Of a DNA stretch of 64,000 nucleotides, positions 1 to 9,695 are shown piece after piece. Below the pieces are notes generated by a model that was not told the origin of the DNA, ran no database searches, and saw nothing but the letters and a program-made list of their open reading frames with translations. Numbering within the stretch: position 1 is the stretch's first letter; every line of letters starts with the position of its first letter. The position numbers and the translations under genes are program-made. This stretch comes from Globisporangium splendens. Its lineage: Eukaryota; Oomycota; Peronosporomycetes; Pythiales; Pythiaceae. The stretch is from NCBI GenBank assembly GCA_006386115.1, contig VFIW01000092.1:124001-188000 (forward strand), written 5' to 3'.

Positions 1-562
1 GCGCCGTGCATTTGAGCTTCAGACAGCGCAAACGCTGCGGTTGCCGAGGACGTTTCCCAGCCATTGGACTTGCAATATTACGTTCAACTGAACCCTGCAC
101 GCAATCAATCGTGTCGCCTTGCTGACCTGTCTGCAACGTCACTCCACTGCTCCCTGTATTCTCCTTCATCTCCTCTTCTTGCGCGTCTTCCTGGCTTCTG
201 CGCAGTTGCTGTGTCTCTCCCGACAGGTCCACCAGCACATTAGCACTGCCATCTGCGCTACGACTGTGGGTCCACACACTGTTCACACTCCGCTTCACCG
301 ATGCGCCAGCAGCAGCTAGGTTGGATTTCATCGTCGTCGCCATTGGTAGCCGGTGCCTCGAACTGAAGCTTTTCAACCGTCCATAATTGCGCAGCCGAGC
401 GCCACTGCTCGGCACGAACGCCGCACTCGACCGCGCCGAAAAAGCTGCGTTCGCTTCGTCCTGCGCAGTACCACGTGCGCCTCCGCCGCTCTGTCTCACG
501 CCACTGCTTCGCGGTTGCTTCGCGCGGCTGCGCGGACCCTTCGGCGGCGCCTTCTCCTCCAT
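1..562 (-). CDS. Left-truncated polar, low-complexity protein (C-terminus outside window)
   Basis: On the minus strand an open frame runs without a stop from an ATG at 562 to the left edge, at least 187 residues. It opens MEEKAPPKGPRSRAK and is rich in Ser, Arg, Ala, Gln and Gly, with a more acidic Gln/Glu stretch later. An in-frame extension reaches ATGs at 700 and 703, just after an in-frame TGA, so the start could be 46-47 residues earlier. I prefer 562 because it has A at -3 and because the extension enters AT-richer DNA. I recognise no domain; the composition suggests a disordered nuclear or RNA-associated protein, which is only inference. The gene diverges from the TPR/dsRBD gene starting at 1010. 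Plus-strand frames over the same DNA look like shadows. Confidence 0.55.
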   Translation of the reverse strand, partial: MEEKAPPKGPRSRAKQPRSSGVRQSGGGARGTAQDEANAAFSARSSAAFVPSSGARLRNYGRLKSFSSRHRLPMATTMKSNLAAAGASVKRSVNSVWTHSRSADGSANVLVDLSGETQQLRRSQEDAQEEEMKENTGSSGVTLQTGQQGDTIDCVQGSVERNIASPMAGKRPRQPQRLRCLKLKCTA

Positions 563-703
563 TCTGCTGGTGTTCTGCCTGCGCTTTGTGTCAGACGATT
601 GGGTGCCGCCCTTTTGGCGCGCGAGTCCCCGCGACCTGCACTCCTGCAGCGCGTAAAAACTCGAAAGGGAAAGAAGAACCGAGTTTTTACGAACGACCAT
701 CAT

Positions 704-1009
704 TCGCGAGTGTCATCAGCCTGCCCTCGCTGTAGTCTTATCTGAATAACCGATAGACTCGCCAAAGTATATATCGCATATTGTCTCGCTTTACAAGAAA
801 ACAACTGACGCAACTGTAGCATTTACATACCTTTTAAAGCATATCCATTTAGCTGCTCAAATTCAGAGAAGGTTGCCTGTATTTCGCAGCGTCACTGCAC
901 CAGTCGAGTGGCTTTTTACGACAGAGATGCGTTTTTACCGCGCTTTGATTGACAAACGCTAGCTGGGGGTATCCAAAGGGAAACCAGGACACACACGAGA
1001 GCAACCAGC
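704..1009. promoter_or_regulatory. Divergent intergenic region
   Basis: About 300 bp of AT-richer DNA lie between two divergently oriented genes, so it should hold both promoters. I see no clear TATA box or oomycete initiator match. Confidence 0.35.
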
Positions 1010-2700
1010 ATGAGCAACCCGCTGAGCGCGAGTGACCTGGAGAGCCTGCGAGTGGCGCTGCTGCGCGCGGACAAGCAGACGCAGGCGTTCCTGGGACCAC
1101 TGCTGCCGCTCAAGGCCGTGCAGCACGTGCTACTGACGTTCCTGCGCGACCGCTCACGCTCGTTTGAGGAGTGGGTTTGGGATCCAAGTGTGCGCCAGTT
1201 GCTCAACCAGTTGCGCGAGCAGAACCCCGAGGCGCACAACCAGTCGCAGGACGTTGATCTCTGGTTCCAACGCGCGGCGCAGGACCAGTGGGTGTATCAG
1301 TACAATCGGAGTGACGACGTGCCGTCGGACCAGTTTGTGCAGCAAGCCGATACGGCGCAGAATGACGGCAAACTGAAGTTCGAAAAGGGAGACTTTTATG
1401 CGGCATCGAATGCGTTCAAGAAAAGCATCGAGTGTCTAGAGAAGCACTTTGAAAACGAGTACTATGGAGAGACCGTGGAGGTGCACGAATGGGACGAGCC
1501 GATGCAGGAACGGTACGTGACGCTGTGCTGCAACATCGCGGTGTGTGGGATCAAGATGAAGGAGCTGCCTCTAATCAAAGAGTATGCCCAGAAAGCGCTT
1601 GCTGTCAACGCGTCGGCGCGCAAAGCGCTCTACGCGATGGCGAAGCTGCATTTGATGGAGCATCTCTATGAAGATGCATACATTGTGATTGATAAAGCGC
1701 TTGAGGATCATCCTGACAATCAAGAGCTATTGAAACTTCGACGAGAAGTCGACCAAGCTCGAGAAAAAGAAGCTGACTTGCAAGCCGAAGTTGCTGCTGC
1801 TGCGGAAAAGAAACTGGCGGAAGAAAAATTGATGCAAGAGGAGCAGGTGGGAAAGCAAAAGGAGTGGGCTGAAAAGCGCGTGACGGCGCAAGATTTCGTC
1901 CCTCTTCCTACGCTTGAACAAGACGCGTTTACAGCCGCCCGATTACACACATATTTCCACCGAATTAAGCGTGTTGTAAGTGTCTTCTAATGAGGAGGAG
2001 CAACTAGCCATGCTGATTTACAGACTGACGTGTGGCATGTGTCGTGTTTTCTGGATAGCTTCGAGTAGAAATCAATCAGTTGAGCAATCCTGACAAGGGA
2101 GAGCCACCACTTTTTGAGTGCACTGTGTCGGATGGCACTACTGGTGTGGTTTTGGCAGCGAACGTGCAAGCGTCATCAAAGAAAACCGTGAAAAATGAGG
2201 CATGCAAGGTTGCAACGCAGAGACTGTGGGATATGAAAACAGAAGCTGGAGAACTCTTGGAAGAAGACCAAGAATATTTGAAGACCTTCGAGCAAGCTAA
2301 ACAAGAAGGAAGAACAGTTACAGCGACTGCAGAAACTAGTCCAACACCTCAGCAACCGGAAGCGGGGCAGCAAACTACGTCGGGTCCTGTCAAGCTCTCG
2401 GTGTCTGAGAGGCAAATGGAAGTCGTGATGCTTCTAAACCAGCTGCACATGCAAAAGCGTTTGCATGTTCAGATTGATATTAAGGATGTGTCACCCACGT
2501 CAAAGGATACTACCGAGTTCCAGTGCACAGTGCTTATTAACGGGGAGCAGATGGGTTGCGCAAGAGCGATCTCGAAAAAGAAAGCACGTATCCAAGCGGC
2601 CAAGCAGGCATTTGACATGGCTTTGGAGAAGAACGTAGTCTTCTTCTGGACGCCACGTGAAGGCGACGAGTATGACGATGACGTGGAAGCAGCGAAGTGA
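1010..2700 (+). CDS. TPR protein fused to two double-stranded RNA-binding domains
   Basis: Two exons, 1010..1975 and 2059..2700, are joined over an 83-bp intron (donor GTAAGT, acceptor ATAG) and encode 535 residues. The intron is inferred: the second exon has no ATG, and this junction rebuilds the first alpha helix and beta strand of a dsRBD. Roughly residues 105-250 are TPR-like helices (KLKFEKGDFYAASNAFKKS; ARKALYAMAKLHLMEHLYEDA), followed by a Glu/Lys coiled-coil linker to about 285. dsRBD 1 covers about 305-375, with FECTV and a SKKTVKNEAC helix. dsRBD 2 covers about 425-500, with FQCTV and SKKKARIQAAKQAF. The C-terminus is acidic. TPRs usually bind proteins and dsRBDs bind duplex RNA, so an adaptor in RNA silencing or RNP assembly is plausible but inferred. 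No catalytic domain is visible. Confidence 0.8.
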
Positions 2701-3011
2701 TTGCATTCATGCGGTGCGATTTGTTTGTGCGAGCGTTTTGGTGCTGTATGCAAAGGCAGTTAACTTTTTTGACTTATCGAATTGGCAATCTGAGTTTTTC
2801 TCTGCAGCATTCGACTAAGGTCACAAAATGTCGTATTCTGCCGTTGATGATGTACAATGTTCTGAGTCGCGGCTGCTGCGGCTTCGTTGTTGCTTCGTTA
2901 TGCATCTCCCCGCGGTCTGTCTTCTATCGCGTTATAATCTAATCTACACGGCGTTCCATACGTTCGAATGGGCTTCTGGCTAATCGTTTTCGAGGCTGAT
3001 AGGTCGAGCAT

Positions 3012-3674
3012 TTAATCTGCATGGACGTCCAGAGACAGCTGATACACCTTCTGGGCTCGACGCGCACGCAGGAAATACATCACGCTGGTCCCAAAGACGC
3101 ACAGATAGAGGAACGCGGCCAGGAAGATGCTGGTGGCGAGCGACGATTTCTTCTTGCCATGCGCTGGCTTCACCTTGATGTACAGCGAATTGCTGCTCAC
3201 GATCGAACCAACAATGAGCTGCAGGCGCACAATAGGAAGAAAGGGTCAGCATACAGCAAGTGCGATCATGGCACCCAAGCTCCATCGTCGCCGAAAGAAA
3301 GCAGCACGGTTCACATACCAGCAGCATAAAGCCCGAAAACGAAAAGATCGCACAGCAAATGATGCCTGCCAACGCAAACAGCCGCACCGAAAAATGCCAA
3401 TGATACACAACAACAACCAGCACATGCACAAGCAAACGACTGTTGTACCTGGATGGGTCTGCGGGCCACGACTCGATCCTTGCGCGAGCAGCTCCTCGAG
3501 ATCCGTCGTGTCATCAAGGTCGCTGATGTCCGATCCGGGCGAGCCGACGTTGAGCTGGTTGAGGTTGGCGTAGCCAGGCTTGCCGCGCGTGACGGCCGAG
3601 ACGATGTCGGAGCGGTCGAACGTGTCCTTCATTTCTTTCTTGCACGTGCCGTAGACGTCTTTGAGTCGTGCCAT
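3012..3674 (-). CDS. Small two-helix membrane protein
   Basis: Three exons on the minus strand, 3674..3449, 3365..3319 and 3218..3012, give 159 residues. Introns of 83 and 100 bp have GTACAA/GCAG and GTATGT/GCAG ends, and the phases fit. Residues 1-76 are soluble and end with acidic runs (SDLDDTTDLEELL). A first hydrophobic segment spans about 77-105, a Lys-rich loop follows (KPAHGKKK), and a second helix spans about 118-138 (SIFLAAFLYLCVFGTSVMYF). The tail is short and basic. There is no signal peptide, so it is probably an endomembrane protein with both ends in the cytosol. The layout resembles the TMEM230/DUF872 type, but I see no diagnostic motif. The middle exon has only 47 bases and codes half of the first helix, so automatic annotation may miss it. 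Confidence 0.65.
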
Positions 3675-3734
3675 CCCCAAGATCAAGCGAGCGTGGTGCG
3701 AGTAGTGCGCGAAATGGCAAATCAATCCGTCACA

Positions 3735-3770
3735 CAGAGAGAGAGAGAGAGAGACACACACACACACACT
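3735..3770. repeat. Compound (GA)n(CA)n microsatellite
   Basis: An uninterrupted GA run passes directly into a CA run. It lies about 60-95 bp upstream of the ATG at 3674 on the minus strand, in the likely promoter or leader of the membrane-protein gene. Confidence 0.9.
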
Positions 3771-4703
3771 GCGGGTTTAGCTGAGCGATCGTTTCTGAGG
3801 AAAGCGAGCAAGCGATCCGATCGGTTGGCTCGGTGCGCAGGCGATCAGAACGTCCGAGGCAGAAAATAACTCACAGGCGGAAGGGAGCAGAAGGCGCGAC
3901 GCGATGCAAAACGAACTGCGATCCGATGGTGTATGAGCGGATGCTACAGATGGACGACGATGCGTTTCGGGGATATATATATTTGGAGCCACAAAGAGCG
4001 GCGTCCTATCGGAACTCTCCACGTGCCTGACTTTAAAGTGGAATGCTGTATGAGGGTGCTTTATTGCAAGCTATTTCGTGAACCCGAGTATCTGGATTAA
4101 ACATCTGGAGAGCAATTAGCACCACAAAAGTTCTACTTCGATGTACATTGTGCCAAAGTGGAACCTGATTCGATAGAATCGTGGTGCTGTTCAGCATGAT
4201 GGCGCCAGTCCTTTAACAGAGGAATAAAACATACCCTAATACTCCTGTCATAGGCGACGTCTCGTTATAGACTGCAACCTTCTAATCGAGGCATCTGCAC
4301 TGAGTAGGAGCATTTCTGTAAATACTACTAAACCCAGTGCTCATCTACAGCTCTTGAACTAGTGTGGGACACACTCATTTGTCTGTCGCCAAGTTGTGCA
4401 AAACACTTGTTGAAGGTGACTCGAACAAATTTGAAAGGGTTGAGGCAGCACTGTTTGTGCATGCACGTCGCCTGTGACAGGAGCATTAGAGTACGTTTGA
4501 TGTTTAATATGCGACTCGGAATGGCGTAAAGACTGCGCTTTAGCATGATTTAGTGTGGGCCACCTTGTGTCGCGACTCCATTTGGTGTGTGGTCGGGGCA
4601 ACACAATTTTCTGGATACGCCGACGGCAAAGAGCCACGCAGAAGCCAAGACGCTCCTTGAAGCCCGCGTGCGTGTGTGCGTACGTTCGTGGGAGACAAGA
4701 GGC
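3771..4703. other. Intergenic region, no gene seen
   Basis: This stretch lies between two divergent genes. The short open frames on both strands have no recognisable composition or motif. The sequence is AT-richer than the flanking genes and should hold both promoters. Confidence 0.4.
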
Positions 4704-6173
4704 ATGGTGAGAGCAGCTGCGACACGCTCTCCTTCTTCCTCGCGCTCGAGGTCGCGGTCCAATTCCGAGGCAAGTGGCGCTCGATCCGCGTCGCGCTCGC
4801 GCTCCAGCGGCAAGATGGACGTGGATGCTGCAGACGACAAGCCGCACGCGAACCGCTCGAGATCTCCGTCGGCCAGTACGTTGCTTGTTAGATTCCCTCC
4901 CTGTTATAAGTGTGCTAACCTCGCATGGTGATCAATTGTTTGTGGCGGTTAGAAGGAAACAAGAGCAAGGTTGCTGATGGCAGCATGAGTCCGTCCAAGA
5001 CGTACTCTTTGCGTGTCGACAACCTCACACGGTGTGTATACTTGTGTTTTACTTTTATTATCTGCTATTTCGATTAGCGCATTTGAATGAGTGCTCTAAT
5101 GATTGCGCGTATACATTCGAAACAGGAACGTGAATGCGGATCACTTGAGTGAGATTTTCGGCAAGTTTGGTGTCGTGGTGCGCGTGAATCTGGTTCGCGA
5201 ACGCGTCTCGAAGGTGCCGAAGGGGTTTGCGTTTGTGGAATTCAAGAGCCACGAAGACGCGGAAAGCGCACAGGACCATATGCACGACGGATGGCTGGAT
5301 GGGAAAAAAGTGCGCGTGCGTTTTGCCACGGAAGACGACGACCGACGCTCTCGCTCCGTGGAGCGACGCAATAATAACAACGATGACCGCGATGATGACC
5401 GCAAACAGAGCGCAAATGGACGCCGTGGAGGACGTGACAATAGTCCACGGAAGCGGTCGTTTTCGCCGCCACGGGGTCGACGAAGCTCGTTCTCTCCCGC
5501 TCGCAATCGATCTCCAGGCGCGCGCTCGCGCCAACGGTACGTTCTGTCTGATCCCGTTACTAGGTACTTGTGCTCACAGCTAACTTGTCATTCTTAATAA
5601 CCCTCATCAAGCAGATCTCCAGTGGGTCGTCGCATTGTGCAGCGCCGCTCTCCGTTCCGTGGTCGGAATGGCGGCGGCCGTCGCGGCGGATCGCCTTTCC
5701 GAGCTCGAAGCCGCAGTCCAGCAGGCAATTACCACCGCGGACGCTCTCGTTCTCGTTCACCTGTCTTCCGTCGACGCGGTGGGTCTCCGTTCCGAGGTGG
5801 GAACAATGGTCGCGGTGGCCGCGGTCGTCGAGCTAGTCCGTCGCCATTTCGCCGCCGCGGTGGCCGCCGCTCGCCAAGTCCCAACGGCCGTCGACGTCGC
5901 GGTAGCCCCAGTCGGAGTCGGAGCGTGAGCCGCAGCCGGAGCTTCAGTCGGTCCCGCAGCGCTAGTCGAAGCCGCAGTCGCAGCTTCAGCAGCCGGAGCC
6001 GAAGCAGAAGCTTTAGTCGCAGCCGGACGCCAAAGCGTGCACGCCGACGAAGCGTCAGTGTCAGTCGGAGTCGCAGTCGGAGCTTCAGTAGCCGCAGTCG
6101 AAGTCCGAGTCGGAGCCGAAGCATGAGTCGCAGTCGAAGCCCAAGCGTCTCGCGCAACAGGAACAGGAAGTAA
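4704..6173 (+). CDS. RNPS1/SR45-like serine-arginine splicing factor
   Basis: Four exons, 4704..4875, 4953..5031, 5126..5536 and 5615..6173, give 406 residues. All three introns (77, 94 and 78 bp) have GT-AG ends, and the reading phase agrees at each junction. Residues 1-60 form an N-terminal RS region. One RRM follows at about 74-150, with LRVDNLTRNV as RNP2 and KGFAFVEF as RNP1. The rest is a very long Arg/Ser and Arg/Gly tail, with RGG-like stretches at about 230-290 and then nearly pure SR dipeptides. One RRM between two RS regions, and the sequence of that RRM, match RNPS1 of animals and SR45 of plants, which act in splicing and the exon-junction complex in the nucleus. The tandem SR codons make the opposite strand look open; that frame is an artefact. 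Confidence 0.88.
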
Positions 6174-6518
6174 GTTTCTCTTCAGCTCATGATGGTATTC
6201 ATATTGCGTCACCTGTATCTCAGAAGCACGGTAAAAAGCAAGAGAAGGCAATTGCGTTTGAATGGCGAAGATGAATGCTGGGCACTCATGCGAAACAAGC
6301 TGACGGAACCGAAGAACGAGACTTTGTGTCAACCTCTCAACGTGTCCCTTGTAGTTTGCTTTAGACAGACTTGTCCCGTCAACTTGTCGCGGACGACACA
6401 GTTAATTGGTCCACGTGAATGCAAATGTGGAGCTTTGCATTTAAGACACGATGGAAATCCACAATGTGGGAAAGAGACTGAAGAAACAATTAACTTCGAC
6501 ACATATTACATCAGGCTC

Positions 6519-7157
6519 TCAAGCAATAGATCTGCGGTGCGATGGTGCATTGCGTCCACCCGTGCTGGCGAGCGCTGCCTGGATTTCAGCGTGGTAACTA
6601 CGCGGATTCAGCCGGTTGAAGTCAGTCTCGAGCCACTCCAGCGTGCCACTCGCGTGGTTTGTGAGGTTTAGCGTCGGGTCACTGTAGCCATTGATTTTCA
6701 TCGCGCCTGAGGACTTGTCGAGCGCCTCGCGCGCAAAGCTCCAGTTGTGCGCGCGCTTCTCCTGCTCGCGGCTGAGCGCCACAAGCGTCTTGTAGTGCTG
6801 CTTGACGAGCTCTTCCTCTCTCTTCGCGATGTCGATCGACATGTCGTACTCGCCGATGCGGAACTTGATCTCGCAATCTCGGTCCACGCGGCCCGTGGTC
6901 TCGAATTGCACGTGCGTGATACGGTGGTCACGGTACTCGTACCGGAGCACAAGCTTCCGCGTCGTCGTCGCGTTCTCGCCGCGCACCGTGATCAGCGCTT
7001 CGTTCGTGAACACAAACTCTTCCTTTGCCGACGCAAACGCGAACAGGATCTCCTCGCCAGGCAGCAAGTACGTCGCGCCTTGGGTCTTGGCGAAATTCGC
7101 GACCGTGTTGCAAATGTCGGCCGTTCCGGCCAAATCCTTGGCGAGTCCGCGGAACAT
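6519..7157 (-). CDS. YvbH-like bacterial-type PH domain protein, copy 1
   Basis: Encodes 212 residues from the ATG at 7157, chosen because MFRGLAKDLAGTADIC aligns with the other copies; an upstream in-frame extension looks non-coding. The body resembles the bacterial PH family first described as DUF1696 (B. subtilis YvbH). Landmarks are GEEILFAFASAKEEFVFTN, a G-x-N-A-TTTRK turn, FETTGRVDRDCEIKF and SIDIAKREEE. An amphipathic C-terminal region follows, ending with W-L-E-x-D-F-x-R-x-x-P-R-x-Y, like the YvbH oligomerisation extension. PH folds often bind lipids or proteins; the role in oomycetes is unknown to me. It is transcribed divergently from copy 2. The closest relative in the window seems to be copy 7 at 45583. 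Confidence 0.82.
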   Translation of the reverse strand: MFRGLAKDLAGTADICNTVANFAKTQGATYLLPGEEILFAFASAKEEFVFTNEALITVRGENATTTRKLVLRYEYRDHRITHVQFETTGRVDRDCEIKFRIGEYDMSIDIAKREEELVKQHYKTLVALSREQEKRAHNWSFAREALDKSSGAMKINGYSDPTLNLTNHASGTLEWLETDFNRLNPRSYHAEIQAALASTGGRNAPSHRRSIA

Positions 7158-7811
7158 CCTGGATAAGCTGGAGGAGGAGGGGGGACACTTTAGTGTCAAG
7201 CGGAGGCGAATTACGAAATGAACAGCGAGCACCTCGTGAGAGCAAGAGCCGAGACCTGACGATGGGATCCACTTTGGCCATGAGACCCACAATCAGCGCT
7301 GTTGGACACAAAACGTTGGCGCATCCACGGCAGGTGTACTATGCAGCGATGCTCCTCATATGCACTCTGTGGCGCATTGAGCAGCGCTTTGCTGAAAATG
7401 AACGCTGAAGTGGCTACGGCACTTAGTCGATGGGTGTGCTCAGTACCCAGTATCCACAGAAAAATCCATTTGTGATTTGGATCAAAAACGGACCAACTCA
7501 GCTGATTTCCTATCTAATCCGGTGTAAATGTTGCGGAGATCTATTTTCTCCGTTCGACAATGTGCGCTACATTTTATAATTCGGTAGCTGATGCGGGATC
7601 CCATTTCGTCGACAACAATGACATGCCGTGTGACTGAAGTCGCTCTCGAGTGAATCGTGACTTATGTCCTACGCCTGCGTACCCACTTTTCCTGCCATGC
7701 CAATCGACAAAGCGGGTACCATTGACTCAATGGGGATGGCATTGAAGCTCTCAGGCAACGCGCATCGCTGCACCAACTGCACGAGACGAATGTCATGCCC
7801 GCGTGCTTCAT
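7158..7811. other. Divergent promoter region between PH copies 1 and 2
   Basis: AT-rich non-coding DNA lies between two divergently transcribed YvbH-like genes. I see no further gene. Its right end leads into an initiator-like element. Confidence 0.4.
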
Positions 7812-7826
7812 CTCATTTCCGAATTC
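7812..7826 (+). promoter_or_regulatory. Oomycete-type initiator (INR) element
   Basis: CTCATTTCCGAATTC closely matches the oomycete initiator consensus, recalled as about GCTCATTYYNCAWTTT. It lies 47-61 bp before the ATG at 7873, a normal distance for the short leaders of oomycete genes. Confidence 0.55.
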
Positions 7827-7872
7827 ACTCCGTAAGCCACACACTTCCACAAGCCATCACCGCTAATCAACC

Positions 7873-8490
7873 ATGTTGAAAGGACTGACCTCTGATCTCA
7901 CGGGCTCGGCCGACATCTGCCGCCCGCTCAAGTCGTTCGAGTCGGCGCTCGGCGTGCAGTACCTCCTACCGAGCGAGACGATCCTGTTCTCGCTCCAGTC
8001 GAGCAAGGAAGAGTTCACGTTCACGAACCACGCGCTGCTCAAGATCCACGGATCGTCGGCCACGACGACGCGCAAGCTCGTGACGCGCTTCGACTACAAG
8101 CGCTGCATGATCGACCACGTCAAGTTTGAGACCGCGGGCCGCGTCGACCGCGACGTCGAGATCAAGTTCTCGATCGGCAGCGAATCCATTTCGATCGACA
8201 TCGCCAAGGACGAGGAAGTCGTCGTGCGCGACTACTACAAAGCGCTCGAGATCCTGAGCCGTGCCCAGAAAAAGAACGAGCGCACGTGGGACTTGGCCAA
8301 GCTCGCGCTCAAGCACTCGTCCGACGCGCTGTACCTCACCGAAGCCAGTGGTCAGACGCTCACGCGGCAGTCGGAAGAAGCGCTCGGCTGGCTCCAGGAT
8401 GTGTATGAAAGAAGTCACCCGCAGTGCTACCGCGATGTGATCCTCGCGGCGTTCCAAGAGATCCGCACCAATAGCAAGATGCTGTCATAG
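7873..8490 (+). CDS. YvbH-like bacterial-type PH domain protein, copy 2
   Basis: Single-exon gene of 205 residues with ATG in good context (ACCATGTTG). It shows the family landmarks: LTSDLTGSADICRPLK at the N-terminus, SETILFSLQSSKEEFTFTN, SATTTRKL, FETAGRVDRDVEIKF and SIDIAKDEE, then a helical C-terminus with W-L-Q-D-V-Y-E-R-S-H-P-Q-C-Y. The length equals that of copy 6 (44063-44680), and the two share LLKIHG and YLTEASGQT/YLTEGSGQT, so they form one subgroup split between the two clusters. Function unknown; lipid or protein binding is a family-level guess. Confidence 0.85.
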   Translation: MLKGLTSDLTGSADICRPLKSFESALGVQYLLPSETILFSLQSSKEEFTFTNHALLKIHGSSATTTRKLVTRFDYKRCMIDHVKFETAGRVDRDVEIKFSIGSESISIDIAKDEEVVVRDYYKALEILSRAQKKNERTWDLAKLALKHSSDALYLTEASGQTLTRQSEEALGWLQDVYERSHPQCYRDVILAAFQEIRTNSKMLS

Positions 8491-8693
8491 TTGAACTAGC
8501 TCACGATCTCCTAAGTAAAAAATCGCAATGCATGCACCTTATTCTCAAAGATCCTCCTCAAATAGAATACAGCTTCCAGGCATAAGGATGAAGGACGAAA
8601 TCTCATCCTTTTTTACAACAGGCATCAACACGTCAGAGCGAAGCACAGTCAGTGTTTTGCGCGCAACAACTTGAGATAGAATCACGCCGACGC

Positions 8694-9296
8694 ATGAAAA
8701 TCGGCGTTGTCTCGGAGCTCACGGGCTCGTCCGACATTTGTCAGACCGTGACCGACTTTGCTTCGCTGCAAGCAAAGGACTACCTTGAAGAAGACGAAGC
8801 CGTGCTCTTTGCGCTCTCGTCAGCGAAAGGAGAGTATGCGTTCACGAACGCGAGCCTCATCACGGTGTGCGGATCCACCGCGATGTCGACGAAGCGCACG
8901 GTCGAGCGGTACGAGTACATGACAGATCGCGTGACGCAGCTCCAGTTTGAAAGCTGCGGGGTCACCGACCGCGACTGTGAGCTGAAATTCCACATAGGCA
9001 GCCACGCGTTCTCGATCGACATCGCCAAGGTGGAGCTAGCGAAGGCTCAGCACTTCTACCGCGAGCTGCTCGCTCTGAGCCGCGAACAGGCCAACAATGC
9101 GCGGACCTGGGAGCTTGCGAGAACGGCTTTGGATGCGTCAGTGCGGTCCACGACCACGACGGACACGACGGGCAAACTGCTCGTAGAGCAAGCCACAGGC
9201 GTGCACGCGTGGCTCCAGGAGACCTTCGCCAAGACAAACCCACGCTGCTACCAATCGGTGATCCAAGCAGCGCTGGAGCGCGCAGTCCAAGCGTAA
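8694..9296 (+). CDS. YvbH-like bacterial-type PH domain protein, copy 3
   Basis: 200 residues from the ATG at 8694 (MKIGVVSELTGSSDIC), which aligns with the family start; an in-frame ATG at 8652 would add 14 unrelated residues. Landmarks are kept but more diverged: DEAVLFALSSAKGEYAFTN, SKGEYAFTN-type strand, FESCGVTDRDCELKF instead of the usual ETAG/ETTG-R-VDRD-x-EIKF, and SIDIAKVELAKA. The C-terminal W-L-Q-E-T-F-A-K-T-N-P-R-C-Y helix is present. It follows copy 2 in the same direction by 203 bp, so it is a tandem duplicate. Confidence 0.82.
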   Translation: MKIGVVSELTGSSDICQTVTDFASLQAKDYLEEDEAVLFALSSAKGEYAFTNASLITVCGSTAMSTKRTVERYEYMTDRVTQLQFESCGVTDRDCELKFHIGSHAFSIDIAKVELAKAQHFYRELLALSREQANNARTWELARTALDASVRSTTTTDTTGKLLVEQATGVHAWLQETFAKTNPRCYQSVIQAALERAVQA

Positions 9297-9695
9297 AGAC
9301 GCTTGGAATCCCAATTTCAAATGATGAAGATTTCGTACCATGTCACAGACTTTACACCTCAGCGGACTTCTATTTCTTTCAGTACTCTGAAGTATCGATA
9401 GCTACCGGTACCTTGGACTTGAAATTTCATTCGGACTTTTGTTCAGTAAAATCTGCAAAACGCTGTACCAGTATCTACCGATCCATACCCTGTCCGATTT
9501 GATTGGAAGTCTTCGATTACCGATTACATACCCTGTCCAGTACCTGCACCGGTATCCATTTTTCTGTTGTTCACCAGTATTGAAAGATATACCACTCTAA
9601 ACCGGTTTATCGATATATATATATATATGTACCGGTATCCCGTTCAGTGCAGGAATCGACTCCCACTCAAATGCAACCCACTGTCGGACACCAGT
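9297..9695. repeat. Intergenic DNA with degenerate ACCGGTAT-type repeats and a TA run
   Basis: The stretch holds several degenerate copies of ACCGGTAT/TACCGATT-like words and a TA microsatellite near 9613-9628. A part near 9490-9525 is similar, in inverted orientation, to 19490-19525. It may be the remains of a small dispersed repeat. Confidence 0.4.

Noticed and set aside
6189..6671. 160-codon plus-strand frame after the SR-protein gene
   Set aside because: No motif, AT-rich first half, and its end overlaps the 3' part of PH copy 1.
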